A stretch of DNA of 64,000 nucleotides from Clostridiales bacterium VE202-21 (GCA_000509105.1 BAIF02000118.1:62001-126000); one strand, 5' to 3'; positions 17,352 through 25,884 are shown, counted from the first letter of the stretch. Notes: generated by a model from the letters alone, not told the origin. Program-made: numbers and translations.

Positions 17352-17449
17352 CGAAACCTCCTGCCTCCTTAATCTTTTGTTTAAGACCTGCTTGTTACCA
17401 TTTTTTATGTACTTATTTTTTCAATGACCTGCATTCCATATTGATATAT

Positions 17450-17713
17450 TTAACTTTGTCTCTTATTTAAGAGGTTTCTAAGGTGTCTTTCGGTATATCC
17501 GTACTCTCTCGCCAGAGCCTTCAGATTTTTACCGTTATACCGTTCATTTACTATTTTAGATATATAATCAGTTCTGTAAAGCCGCATGGGGAAGGTTATT
17601 TGCTGTCCCTTCATGTTTTTATAGATCTCTTCCGTATTTTCTATGCCCACAAGTTCAACCAGCTGATTGTATATCTCTGCCAGGCCTTCTCGTTTATCTG
17701 CTGTGATTAGCAA
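17450..17713 (-). CDS. Mor-family (phage Mu middle operon regulator-like) DNA-binding protein
   Basis: 87 residues starting at a TTG codon with GGAGG seven bases upstream. An acidic N-terminal dimerisation part (LAEIYNQLVELVGIENTEEIY), the family's GQQITFPMRLYRTDYI strip, and a C-terminal helix-turn-helix (NLKALAREYGYTERHLRNLL) match the Mor/C transcription activator family, which is widespread in Firmicutes outside phages. No other phage gene is nearby. The 54-residue membrane protein downstream is the obvious candidate target or partner. Confidence 0.75.
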   Translation of the reverse strand: MLITADKREGLAEIYNQLVELVGIENTEEIYKNMKGQQITFPMRLYRTDYISKIVNERYNGKNLKALAREYGYTERHLRNLLNKRQS

Positions 17714-17856
17714 GCCAATCCCTCCTTCCTGCGGTAACTATACAGAAAATTCAATATTTTATCATCTGCTTATTGCATTGAATTTTTCCTTATATATTTC
17801 CATATATTTTAAAGATTACTGACCTTTTAACACCCTAATCCTATTATAGAATAAAA

Positions 17857-17968
17857 GTGGGCAAGCCCACTTCAGCTCCCCGCTCCCTTGCTCATGAGGG
17901 GCTTGCACGCTTTGGCGCCGCCGCGATGCCGCTTTACGGCTATATACCTTATCGCGGCGTGTGCATCC
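17857..17968. repeat. Tandem structured repeat, unit 1
   Basis: 112-bp unit containing GCAAGCCC ... GGGCTTGC and CGCCGCGAT ... ATCGCGGCG stem pairs, the latter enclosing GCCG...CGGC. It recurs 142 bp downstream as unit 2. It is much more GC-rich than its AT-rich surroundings and non-coding. Confidence 0.8.
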
Positions 17969-17998
17969 TTCCAGAGGAATTTCCTATATCAGAACAAA

Positions 17999-18108
17999 GT
18001 AGGCAAGCCCACCTCATATCCCCACCCCCGCACTCATGAGGGGCTTGCACAATGGCGCCGCCGCGATGCCGCTTTGCGGCTATATACTTTATTGCGGCGT
18101 GTGCATCC
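17999..18108. repeat. Tandem structured repeat, unit 2
   Basis: 110-bp copy of unit 1. Differences in the stems mostly keep pairing (for example ATCGCGGCG has become ATTGCGGCG, giving a G-U wobble in the plus-strand RNA), suggesting the fold matters. Together with the AT-rich palindrome at 18121-18161 these repeats fill the 17714-18270 gap, which contains no convincing gene. Confidence 0.8.
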
Positions 18109-18120
18109 TCCCGGAGGGTT

Positions 18121-18161
18121 TTATGATATAGAAAATTCCATAGTAATTTTCTATATCATAA
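18121..18161. terminator. 17-bp perfect AT-rich inverted repeat
   Basis: TTATGATATAGAAAATT (18121-18137) and its exact complement (18145-18161) with a 7-base loop. Strong enough to act as a bidirectional terminator for the LacI gene at 18271, together with the duplicated terminator that begins at 18161. Confidence 0.55.
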
Positions 18162-18209
18162 AAAGGCCTCCCGGAATCCCGGAAAGCCTTGTCTTCTCTG
18201 TTCTTAGTC
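18161..18209 (-). repeat. 49-bp direct repeat, copy of the rpmF 3' end and terminator
   Basis: Matches 25659-25707 at 47 of 49 positions in the same orientation. It includes the GGCC-TTCCGG ... CCGGAAAGCC stem and the bases that form the last residues of rpmF at the other copy. Here it serves as the terminator of the LacI-family gene at 18271-19290. Similarity stops right after CTTAGTC. Confidence 0.85.
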
Positions 18210-18270
18210 TTTTTAACCTTCTTTTATCAATGATTGATCCCTTTTCAGCAATTTGAAACGGTATACTTTC

Positions 18271-19290
18271 TTACTTATTTTTTACAGTTGTTGTTTCTCT
18301 TAACATTAATTCCAATTCAAAGCCGTTGTTATGAGGAACCTCTTCTTTACCTTCTAACTGGGCAACTAAGAGTTCTACTGCCCTTATGCTCATTTGTTCG
18401 ATGGGAACATTGACTGTTGTAAGCCTGGGGTTGCAGTATTTGGAAAACTCTATGTTGTCGAAAGAGGCAAGCATGATGTCTTCAGGGACTTTTACACCGT
18501 GGTTGCGCAGACAGTTCAAAGCGCCTATTGACATGATATCGGTGTCACTTAGAATGGCATCCGGCAGAGTGTCTTTTTTAAGGATCAGTTCTGCCGACTC
18601 GTAGCCTGTCTGCATAGTGTATTCTTTTTCAAGCCTGATGATGCTGTGGGGCTTTAAACTATACTTTTCCATCGTCGTTAAGAAACCTTTTAGTTTCGGC
18701 TCATGGATCGTGTCTTTTGTCTTGCAGCCAATATATGCTATGTCGTGGTTGCCGACAGCGATCAGGTATTCGCAGATTTTCTGAATGCCGCTTGTGAAGT
18801 CTGCATGTACGATCTTGTTCGAATCATACTCACTGAAAAATCTGTTGGAATTACTCATTATGACCATCGGTACTTTCTCATGACGCTTCGCAAAATCTAT
18901 GGACTGTTCCATATCATGGAAATAGCAGAGGATTAAACCGCTGAAATAATGGATTGGCAATGATTCAAACAGTGTGTCTATATTCCCATTTACGTCGTTG
19001 ATTGAATATAGGACAACGGAATAGTTGTATTTCAATGCTTCTCTTCTGATTGTATTAAAGAGGGCCGCATGAAACGGATTCCTGATTTCTTGTGCAATGA
19101 CTGCGATTGTCTTCGAATCCTGCACTCTCAGGTTTCTGGCAAACAAATTGGGTTTATAGTTCAATTTTTGAATCGCGTCCTCAACTGCCGCCCTTTTATC
19201 TTCCTTTAATAAATCCGGCGTATTCAGATATTTTGAAACGGTCCCTACCGAAACTCCGGCTAATTTTGCAACATCTTTTATTACTGCCAC
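18271..19290 (-). CDS. LacI-family transcriptional regulator (sugar system 2)
   Basis: 339 residues from a GTG at 19290, chosen because AAGGGG lies seven bases upstream and the LacI helix-turn-helix (VIKDVAKLAGVSVGTVSKYLN) then begins at residue 3; a longer reading from 19314 would contain the ribosome binding site. The C-terminal effector domain is typical (NLFARNLRVQDSKTIAVIAQEI, SFDNIEFSKYCNPRLTTVNVPIEQM). It neighbours the dehydrogenase/ABC operon of system 2, whose promoter carries the palindrome TGAATCGATTCA, the likely operator. Confidence 0.9.
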   Translation of the reverse strand: MAVIKDVAKLAGVSVGTVSKYLNTPDLLKEDKRAAVEDAIQKLNYKPNLFARNLRVQDSKTIAVIAQEIRNPFHAALFNTIRREALKYNYSVVLYSINDVNGNIDTLFESLPIHYFSGLILCYFHDMEQSIDFAKRHEKVPMVIMSNSNRFFSEYDSNKIVHADFTSGIQKICEYLIAVGNHDIAYIGCKTKDTIHEPKLKGFLTTMEKYSLKPHSIIRLEKEYTMQTGYESAELILKKDTLPDAILSDTDIMSIGALNCLRNHGVKVPEDIMLASFDNIEFSKYCNPRLTTVNVPIEQMSIRAVELLVAQLEGKEEVPHNNGFELELMLRETTTVKNK

Positions 19291-19490
19291 AAGTAATCCC
19301 CTTCCTGTCAGCAAGAATATGCCTGAAACATGCCGGCGGCAATGAGTATCCAGACATATCCTTCCGCTGATATCCGTTTTATGTATTTTGCTTGGATAGC
19401 TTGTTATATTATAGCAGAAATCGATAGGATTTTCAGCAAATACCTATTTCTTATAACATTTTTTCCACCTATTCCGAATATGTCGGAAAG

Positions 19491-20555
19491 TTAAGGGATC
19501 AGCATCACTTTCATGGCTGTCGGCTCTTTCTCCGCTGCCTCAAAGGCTTCTTCCCACTTATCCAGTCCAAAAGAATGTGATATCAGCCCGTCTGTGCGGA
19601 TCAGCCCGCTTTCAATTCCTGAAATAACTGCCTGGAAGGTGAGCGCTGAGAGATGGGAACCTTTGATTGTCAGTTCTTTCCCATCTCCAATCACATTCCA
19701 ATCCGCCTTAACCTCATCGGCAAATACCCCCATCTGGATATATCTCCCATGATTCTTCAGTGAGTTTAAACCTTGGGTCACGCTGATTCCGCTGCCGGAT
19801 GCCTCTATATATACATCGCAGCCATAACCTCCGGTTAATTTTGCAATTTCTTCCTCTACATTGCACTCCATAGGATTGAGCACATAATCAGCTCCATATT
19901 TTTTTCCCATTTCCAAGCGGAATTCTTTTACATCTATTCCGACAATCATCTTAGGCAGACAGAGCCTTGCCAGATTAACCATAGAAGTTCCGATTGCTCC
20001 AAGCCCGGCAATTACAACCACGTCATCGTGTCCGATATCCGCCAGCTCTACCGCATGCATTCCACATGCTATAGGTTCTGTCAGCACTGCCTGCTCTGTA
20101 GTAAAGGAATCCGGAATCTTGTGGATAATACTGTTTTTATGCAGCTTGATGTACTCTGCGAACCCTCCGTTTATGTGTTGTTTGAACCCGTATACGGCGG
20201 AACCGGTGCACATCCAATATTTTCCCTGCCGGCAGAATTCACATTCATTGCAGGGGACAATCTGCTCCGCCACAACCAAATCGCCCGGCTTGTATCCGCT
20301 CATTTCTGACCCTGCTTCTGCCACTTCGCCGAAGAACTCATGACCGCCAATTACAGGCGCCTCAATATAGCGGTTTTCCTCGCTGGTTCCCCAAATCCGG
20401 ATGCCTCCATGATAGGATTTTACATCCCCCGCACAGACTCCGCATCCTTTCACTTTTACCAACAGTTCGTCTGCCCCAATCTTTGGGATATCCGTCTCTT
20501 CCAGCCTGTTATCATATGGCGCATAAGAAAATAATGCTTTCATTTTTCCTTCCAT
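19491..20555 (-). CDS. Zinc-dependent medium-chain alcohol/polyol dehydrogenase
   Basis: 354 residues; ATG at 20555 with AGGAGG seven bases upstream. Catalytic zinc ligands Cys41 (GVCAGDVKSYHG) and His72-Glu73 (GGHEFFGEVAEAG) and the structural zinc cysteines 102, 105, 108 and 116 are all present, followed by a Rossmann NAD(P) site (VIAGLGAIGTSMV). It belongs to the sorbitol/threonine dehydrogenase-like branch. The pairing with an SDR enzyme and a ribose-type importer suggests oxidation of an imported polyol or sugar; the substrate is not identifiable from sequence. Confidence 0.9.
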   Translation of the reverse strand: MEGKMKALFSYAPYDNRLEETDIPKIGADELLVKVKGCGVCAGDVKSYHGGIRIWGTSEENRYIEAPVIGGHEFFGEVAEAGSEMSGYKPGDLVVAEQIVPCNECEFCRQGKYWMCTGSAVYGFKQHINGGFAEYIKLHKNSIIHKIPDSFTTEQAVLTEPIACGMHAVELADIGHDDVVVIAGLGAIGTSMVNLARLCLPKMIVGIDVKEFRLEMGKKYGADYVLNPMECNVEEEIAKLTGGYGCDVYIEASGSGISVTQGLNSLKNHGRYIQMGVFADEVKADWNVIGDGKELTIKGSHLSALTFQAVISGIESGLIRTDGLISHSFGLDKWEEAFEAAEKEPTAMKVMLIP

Positions 20556-20618
20556 CTTTAAACCTCCTGCTTTTATAGCTCAGATCCGTTTTTTCGGTTC
20601 CCGGCTGTTATGTAAGCT

Positions 20619-21406
20619 CTAGTTTCCTTGCTTTTTTGCATGTTCGTAAGCCAGATAGGTGTTCTGCACTTTGAACATTCCGCCGTCAATTCCTATAATT
20701 TCCCCTGTCACATATCCGCCTTCCGGTGAAGTCAAAAATCCCACCAGGCAGCCACGTCCTCTCCTGTTCCAAATCGGTTCAGGCACAGATCCTTTACCTG
20801 TTCATCCCCACGTTCCTGTATCATGGCATCTGTCATATCCGTATGGATGATTCCCGGCGCATATGCATTTACGCTGATGTTATATGGGCCCAGCTCCGCC
20901 GCACTGATTTTCGTCAGCATATCCACCCCTGCCTTGCTCGCGGCGTATGCCACCAGCCCGCAGTCAGCAAAATGCCCGGAAATTGAAGACGCATTGGCAA
21001 TCCTTCCATAATTGTTCTTCTTCATATACTCCGCCGCATTTTGCAGCATGTAAAATTGGCTCTTAAAATTAGTGTCTATTACGCGGTCCAGATAAGCCGA
21101 ATCCATCTCATCGATGAACCTGAAATCAAAGATTCCCGCATTATTTACCAAAATATCTATCCGTCCGAATTTATCCCCAATCTCCCGTACGGTACGCTGA
21201 ACCTCTTCCTCTTTTGAAACATCCGCCTTGTAAACACAGCACTCAGGAACAAATTTCTGCATCACTGCCAAGGTCTCCTTTGCGCTCTCTTCATGGGATC
21301 GGTATATTGCACAGACTATATTCCCTTTTCTTGCAAGCTCCACGCTGATTGCCTGCCCCATCCCCCGGGTTCCTCCGGTCACGATCGCTACTCTTCTCTT
21401 CTCCAT
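20619..21406 (-). pseudogene. Short-chain dehydrogenase/reductase, split by a -1 frameshift
   Basis: Classical SDR with the cofactor motif TGGTRGMG (residues 10-17), NNAG (88-91), catalytic Ser in the SSISG segment (about 141-143), and Tyr154-x3-Lys158 in YAASK. After EDVAAW the frame runs into a premature stop at 20732. One base later, the expected SDR ending (LTSPEGGYVTGEIIGIDGG, then about 18 residues) continues to a stop at 20619. Total length is one base short, as though a G was lost from TGGGTGGGA. Probably NAD(P)-dependent oxidation or reduction of the same substrate line as the neighbouring dehydrogenase. Confidence 0.88.
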
Positions 21407-21441
21407 TACTGTCTCTCCTCTTTTTTTGACTTTTCGGTTAA

Positions 21442-21831
21442 CTAGTCTTCAAAATACGGCATCACTGCAAAGGACTGTGCAGCCCCGTCTATCCAGTTGA
21501 GCCTGGCATATTCTGTGACGATATTCCTGTCACTGCTTATGATTGCCGAATAACATACAGAGGTGGGAATCGTAATATTCCACTCCTGCACCTGGTCCAT
21601 GCGGATATGCCTTGCTGACTTTGGCATCACCTGGATCCCGTCCAGCAGAACTGGTTCGTCCCCGTTGTCAAATATCAGTTCCAACTTCACGTTCGCTGTC
21701 GAATCCCCTGTATTCAGGAGCGTAATGCTCTCATGGGAAGGCGTCGGCATATTGCCCGGTTCCTTCATATATAAATCAGGTATGCACCACTTCTTATGGC
21801 CCATCCCATTCCTTGTGTTTTGCTGCCCCAT
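21442..21831 (-). CDS. ASRT-superfamily (sensory rhodopsin transducer-like) small-molecule-binding protein
   Basis: 129 residues from the ATG at 21831 (AGGAGG nine bases upstream). Motifs KKWCIPDLYMKE, SHESITLLNTGD, ...VKLELIFDNGDEP, HIRMDQ and PTSVCYSAIISSDRNIVTEYARLNW match the family named for the Anabaena sensory rhodopsin transducer, an all-beta tetrameric domain proposed to bind small ligands. No rhodopsin is present. It lies between an SDR gene and a ribose-type permease, fitting the recurrent association of this family with carbohydrate operons. A role as sugar-binding sensor or chaperone is inference. Confidence 0.85.
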   Translation of the reverse strand: MGQQNTRNGMGHKKWCIPDLYMKEPGNMPTPSHESITLLNTGDSTANVKLELIFDNGDEPVLLDGIQVMPKSARHIRMDQVQEWNITIPTSVCYSAIISSDRNIVTEYARLNWIDGAAQSFAVMPYFED

Positions 21832-21890
21832 TTGTGATATCCTCCTAATTTTCTTATAATACTTGCTCTTTCTCTGCATTCAGGGTCTTT

Positions 21891-22847
21891 CTACGCCTTC
21901 TGACTTCTCTTCCGCCTGATTACGTCTACGATAACTGCCAATACGATAATGCCGCCCTTTACCATCCGCTGTGCTCCCTGAGGCACATTTAGCAGATTCA
22001 GGCCATTCGCAACGATCCCGATAATCATCGTACCAATGATTGTCCCAACTAAAGTTCCCTCACCGCCATTCATAGATGTTCCGCCAATTACAACCGCCGC
22101 TATGGCATCCAGCTCCGCGCCGTCCGCATTGGTAGGCACTGCTGAATCCAGCCTGGAGGTCAGTACGATAGCTGCAACGCCGCAGCAAAATCCGCTGATG
22201 ACATAAGCGATGCATTTTATTTTTTTCACATTAATTCCTGACAGCTTCGCGCAGTTTTCATTGCCGCCTATCGCATATATGTACCTTCCATATTTTGTAT
22301 ACTTCAATACATACGCTGCTATCACAAACATAACTATCATAATCAGTATCGTAAAAACCGGAATTCCCCCGTACCTTCCTGTAATTGCCAGGAACTCTTT
22401 TGGAAAGGTGTATATCGGCTGCCCCTCTGTGATTGTATAGGCCGCCCCTCTGGCAATCGACATCATACCCAGAGTGGCAATAAATGGCGGCAAATCAAAC
22501 CCGGTAATTAACAGCCCCGTCACCAGCCCGATAACGGATGCAAACAGGAGCCCTAAGAACAGGCTTGCCGCAACCGGAAGATCCCAGCTCTTCATCATGA
22601 TCCCCATCATCAGCCCAGTCACGGCAATGACGGATCCAACGGAAAGATCTATGCCGCCAAGCAGGATGATAAAGGTCATTCCGATTGCAATCAGGAAGTT
22701 CGTTGATATCTGCTGGGAAACATTCAGCAGGTTGGCTGCCGTCAGAAAGCTCTTGCTGGTAAAAGTCAGTACGATGCAAAGCGCGATCAATGCAATCAGA
22801 ATCCCCACATAGCTTGTTCCTTTTCTCTCTTTTGATTTTAATTTCAT
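21891..22847 (-). CDS. Ribose-type ABC sugar permease (system 2)
   Basis: 318 residues, RbsC-like: multiple hydrophobic helices, GGIDLSVGSVIAVTG and ELDAIAAVVIGGTSMNGGEGT are family hallmarks. Its ATG at 22847 overlaps the stop of the ATPase gene by four bases (22844-22847), so translation is coupled. It is related to, but clearly distinct from, the permease of system 1. Confidence 0.93.
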   Translation of the reverse strand: MKLKSKERKGTSYVGILIALIALCIVLTFTSKSFLTAANLLNVSQQISTNFLIAIGMTFIILLGGIDLSVGSVIAVTGLMMGIMMKSWDLPVAASLFLGLLFASVIGLVTGLLITGFDLPPFIATLGMMSIARGAAYTITEGQPIYTFPKEFLAITGRYGGIPVFTILIMIVMFVIAAYVLKYTKYGRYIYAIGGNENCAKLSGINVKKIKCIAYVISGFCCGVAAIVLTSRLDSAVPTNADGAELDAIAAVVIGGTSMNGGEGTLVGTIIGTMIIGIVANGLNLLNVPQGAQRMVKGGIIVLAVIVDVIRRKRSQKA

Positions 22848-24355
22848 TTCTGATTTCCCCTTTCCTCTGCGCCCACCGCTAAAGTCATAATCGCTTCCTG
22901 GTTCGCCTCTTCTCTTGTAAGGGTTCCGCTCACCCTGCCTCTTGCCATTACAACAACCCTGTCGCAGATCCCAAGCAACTCTGGTATCTCAGACGTGATG
23001 ACCAGTATGGCCTTTCCCTCTTTTGCCAATTCATTTATCAGATTATAGACTTCAATTTTCGCCCCTACATCAATTCCACGGGTCGGCTCATCCAGTATCA
23101 GCACCCTGCACTTCGATAACAGCCATTTCGCCAGAACCACTTTCTGCTGGTTCCCGCCTGAGAGGTTCTCTACTTTTTGGAAAATTGACGGTGTCTTTAT
23201 ATTCAGCCTGCTAACATATTCACTTACAGTATTTTTTTCTTTGCCAAGGTTCAGATGGATACCCGAACGGAAACTATCCAGCGCCGCCAGCGTCACATTT
23301 TCCCCCACGCCTAGTTTTAAGATAAGCCCTTCCCCTTTGCGGTCCTCCGTTACAAAACCGATTCCGGCACGGATTGCATCCTTCGGGTTCCTTATTTCAC
23401 ATTCTTTCCCATCTATAAATATCTTCCCGCTTGTCTTGGCATCCAGCCCGAATACTGCACGGACCGTCTCAGTCCTCCCGGCCCCGACAAGACCTCCCAC
23501 ACAGAGTACTTCTCCTTCCCTGACGGAAAAATTGATGTTCTGTACTTTGGAGCCTGCGCATAAGTTCTCGACACGGAATAATTCTTTACCAATCTCTTTC
23601 TCTATTCTCGGATATTTATCCTTTAATTCCCTTCCGACCATCAGACGGATTATTTCATCCATTGTCACGTTTGCAATCTCGATTTCCTTAATGGTTGTCC
23701 CATCGCGCATAACAGTGGCCCGGTCACAAATCTCCAGAACCTCCTCCAGCCGGTGGGAGATGTATATGATGGATACCCCGCTTTCCTTGAGCTGCTTCAC
23801 AATTCGGAAGAGGTTCTTCGTCTCCCTCTCCGTAAGCGGTGCCGAAGGTTCATCCATGATAATGATTTTTGCCTTCATGGAAAGCGCCTTTGCGACTTCA
23901 ACCATCTGCTGCTGCGCTATCCCTAAGTCGCGGATATAGTCCGTTGCCTTTACATCCACGCCCAGCTCCTGAAGCAGCTCTTCCGCAGCTGCATATACCT
24001 CTTTCCAGTTCACCTGGATGGAACCCCTCATTTTATACCTTCCAAGGAATATATTCTCAGCCACGGTCAGTGTCGGAATCAGGTTGAGTTCCTGATAAAT
24101 TATGCTGATCCCAAGATTCTCCGCCGCCTTAGGATTCCCCAGCTCTGTCTTTTTGGAAAACACTTCGATCTCTCCCTCATCCTTGACATAGGCACCGGCC
24201 AGAATTTTCATTAAGGTGGACTTGCCTGCGCCGTTCTCTCCGAGCAGTGCATGTACTTCCCCTTTTTTTACTCGGAGGCTGACATGGTCAAGTGCCAGAA
24301 CACCAGGGAAACGTTTTGTTATATCCGACATGTTTAAAATAAAATTTGCCGACAT
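22844..24355 (-). CDS. Sugar ABC transporter ATP-binding protein (system 2)
   Basis: 503 residues, two fused ATPase domains as in RbsA. Domain 1: GENGAGKST, LGIAQQQMVEVAKAL, IIMDEPSAPL. Domain 2: GLVGAGRTE, LSGGNQQKVVLAKWL, LILDEPTRGIDVG. It powers uptake together with the permease at 21891 and the lipoprotein at 24456. The gap to the binding-protein gene contains a strong stem-loop. Confidence 0.95.
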   Translation of the reverse strand: MSANFILNMSDITKRFPGVLALDHVSLRVKKGEVHALLGENGAGKSTLMKILAGAYVKDEGEIEVFSKKTELGNPKAAENLGISIIYQELNLIPTLTVAENIFLGRYKMRGSIQVNWKEVYAAAEELLQELGVDVKATDYIRDLGIAQQQMVEVAKALSMKAKIIIMDEPSAPLTERETKNLFRIVKQLKESGVSIIYISHRLEEVLEICDRATVMRDGTTIKEIEIANVTMDEIIRLMVGRELKDKYPRIEKEIGKELFRVENLCAGSKVQNINFSVREGEVLCVGGLVGAGRTETVRAVFGLDAKTSGKIFIDGKECEIRNPKDAIRAGIGFVTEDRKGEGLILKLGVGENVTLAALDSFRSGIHLNLGKEKNTVSEYVSRLNIKTPSIFQKVENLSGGNQQKVVLAKWLLSKCRVLILDEPTRGIDVGAKIEVYNLINELAKEGKAILVITSEIPELLGICDRVVVMARGRVSGTLTREEANQEAIMTLAVGAEERGNQK

Positions 24356-24372
24356 CTGCTTCCTCCTTTTTT

Positions 24373-24404
24373 AGAAAAGTACGCAATTTCATGCGTACTT
24401 TTCT
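24373..24404 (-). terminator. 13-bp stem-loop between binding protein and ATPase genes (system 2)
   Basis: Perfect stem AGAAAAGTACGCA / TGCGTACTTTTCT with a 6-base loop, placed like the stem-loop at 14624-14649 in system 1. Probably a partial terminator that lets the binding protein be made in excess. Confidence 0.65.
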
Positions 24405-24455
24405 ATCTCTTATTGCAGTCCTCTATCTGTTTGTACGGCTATCTGCCCGCAGCCA

Positions 24456-25430
24456 TTAGTCCGCCTCTGATGGGAATTGGTCTGCATTGTCCTTCCATAC
24501 GATCTCTGTTTCTACGTTCACAATCTTTTCCACTGTTTCGCCCTTAAAAAGCGTATCCAGCGCTTCTACACAAGCGACCCCAGTTCCCGGTCCCCCGATA
24601 GATACTGTGGATACCAATTCTCCTGCCTGAATGCTGGCAACGGCATTGGGATTGCCGTCAAAACTAACTACCTTCGCATCGGAGCCCGCTTCCTTGACAG
24701 CCTGTACAGCACCAAGCCCCATCTCGTCACACAGAGCAAAGATAACATCGATATCCTTGTTTGCCTGAAGCATATTCGCCGCCGCGTTCATTCCCTTCTC
24801 ACGTTCCCAGTCTCCGGCCTGGCTTGCAACTACCTTGATGTTCGGGTACTTTTCAGCTGCTTTATCGACGAAGCCTCCCATACGTTCCGTCGTGTGGTCA
24901 GAGGGAAGCCCTTCTACAATTGCCACCTTCAGATCTTCGCCAAACTGTTCCGCCACAAAATCACATACCTTGCCGCCAGCCTCATACTGATCATATCTCA
25001 CATAACATGCCACTTCCCCGCCTGCCAGCTCATTCTGGGTATTGAACATAATCACCGGAATCTCTGCCTCATTAGCCTTCTTAACAGCTGCCACAATCGC
25101 ATCGCTGTTGATAGCACACAGGATAATGCCGTCTACACCCTGTGTAATCATATCTTCCACAATCTGAACCTGTGAAGCATAGTCTGATTCAGATTCCGGC
25201 GCCAGCGTCTTCAATTCTATTCCAAGCTTGCCACATGCTTCCTCTGCGCCTGAAATCACTGACTTGTAATAAGGGGATATCATTGCCGGAGGCACTAATG
25301 CAATTGTCTTTTTATCTGCACCGCCCTCCGTCTTATCGTCAGAAGCCGCCTTGTCCTCAGAAGTGCCGCCACATGCTGCCATCCCAAACATCATACATAC
25401 TGCCAGTAATAATGCTAAAATTTTTTTCAT
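24456..25430 (-). CDS. Sugar-binding lipoprotein of ABC system 2
   Basis: 324 residues. Lipoprotein signal peptide with GMAAC (Cys20), an acidic/Lys-rich linker, then an RbsB-like Peripla_BP_4 domain (IALVPPAMISPYYKSVISGAEEAC, GVDGIILCAINSDAIV, IDVIFALCDEMGLGAVQAV). First gene of the system-2 operon, expressed from the promoter at 25535-25563. The ligand is unknown; the neighbouring dehydrogenases suggest a polyol or sugar. Confidence 0.94.
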   Translation of the reverse strand: MKKILALLLAVCMMFGMAACGGTSEDKAASDDKTEGGADKKTIALVPPAMISPYYKSVISGAEEACGKLGIELKTLAPESESDYASQVQIVEDMITQGVDGIILCAINSDAIVAAVKKANEAEIPVIMFNTQNELAGGEVACYVRYDQYEAGGKVCDFVAEQFGEDLKVAIVEGLPSDHTTERMGGFVDKAAEKYPNIKVVASQAGDWEREKGMNAAANMLQANKDIDVIFALCDEMGLGAVQAVKEAGSDAKVVSFDGNPNAVASIQAGELVSTVSIGGPGTGVACVEALDTLFKGETVEKIVNVETEIVWKDNADQFPSEAD

Positions 25431-25510
25431 TCCTTTTCCTCCTTACAAGAATAAGAAATCAATTCATATTACTATTGATTTTTCCTTATTTCACACTATT
25501 TAGTTCAATT

Positions 25511-25563
25511 TGAATCGATTCATTTTGTAGTTAAATAGTAGCATGGCATAATAAAGAATGCAA
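25511..25563 (-). promoter_or_regulatory. Promoter and palindromic operator of sugar operon 2
   Basis: On the minus strand TTGCAT (25563-25558) and TACTAT (25540-25535) are 17 bases apart; the perfect 12-bp palindrome TGAATCGATTCA (25522-25511) lies just past the expected start point. The layout is the same as in operon 1 but the palindrome differs, so each LacI-family regulator probably has its own site. Confidence 0.75.
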
Positions 25564-25658
25564 GCACTTTTTATAATTTCGACAAAAGCTACAAATATAG
25601 CCTTTCGGTTTTATACAATATAGATAAAAAATAGTGAATATCAGTCAAATAAAATGAA

Positions 25659-25707
25659 AAAAGGCCTTCCGGAATCCCGGAAAGCCTTGTCTTCTCTGTA
25701 CTTAGTC
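25659..25707 (-). repeat. 49-bp direct repeat, original copy at the rpmF terminator
   Basis: Contains the last codon and stop of rpmF followed by the terminator stem AAGGCCTTCCGG ... CCGGAAAGCCTT. Copied at 18161-18209 with two mismatches. The 7.5-kb segment between the two copies is exactly sugar system 2 with its regulator. Confidence 0.85.
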
Positions 25708-25881
25708 AACAGAAATGATTTCTTTTTTGTTGTAAGAGCCGCAAGCCTTACATACTCTGTGAGGCATCATAAGTTCTCCGCACTTGCTGCACTTCACAAG
25801 GTTTGGAGCACTCATCTTCCAATTAGCTCTTCTCTTATCTCTTCTAGCTTTTGAAGATTTATTCTTTGGACAGATAGACAT
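25702..25881 (-). CDS. rpmF: 50S ribosomal protein L32
   Basis: 59 residues, too short for many gene callers: MSICPKNKSSKARRDKRRAN, then a zinc-ribbon with CSKCGE and CKACGSY cysteine pairs. Typical L32 length. The ATG at 25881 follows the DUF177 stop by three bases, the usual coupling of these two genes. In related genomes plsX follows directly; here the accessory sugar region does. Confidence 0.95.
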   Translation of the reverse strand: MSICPKNKSSKARRDKRRANWKMSAPNLVKCSKCGELMMPHRVCKACGSYNKKEIISVD

Positions 25882-25884
25882 AGG

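Noticed and set aside
17857..18108. Possible CRISPR array
   Set aside because: Only two long units with a 142-bp period and conserved sequence throughout; no short spacer/repeat alternation and no cas genes.
18161..25707. A complete integrative element between the 49-bp repeats
   Set aside because: No integrase, relaxase or transposase in the segment; only the border duplication supports mobility, so it is listed as a finding, not as a mobile element.
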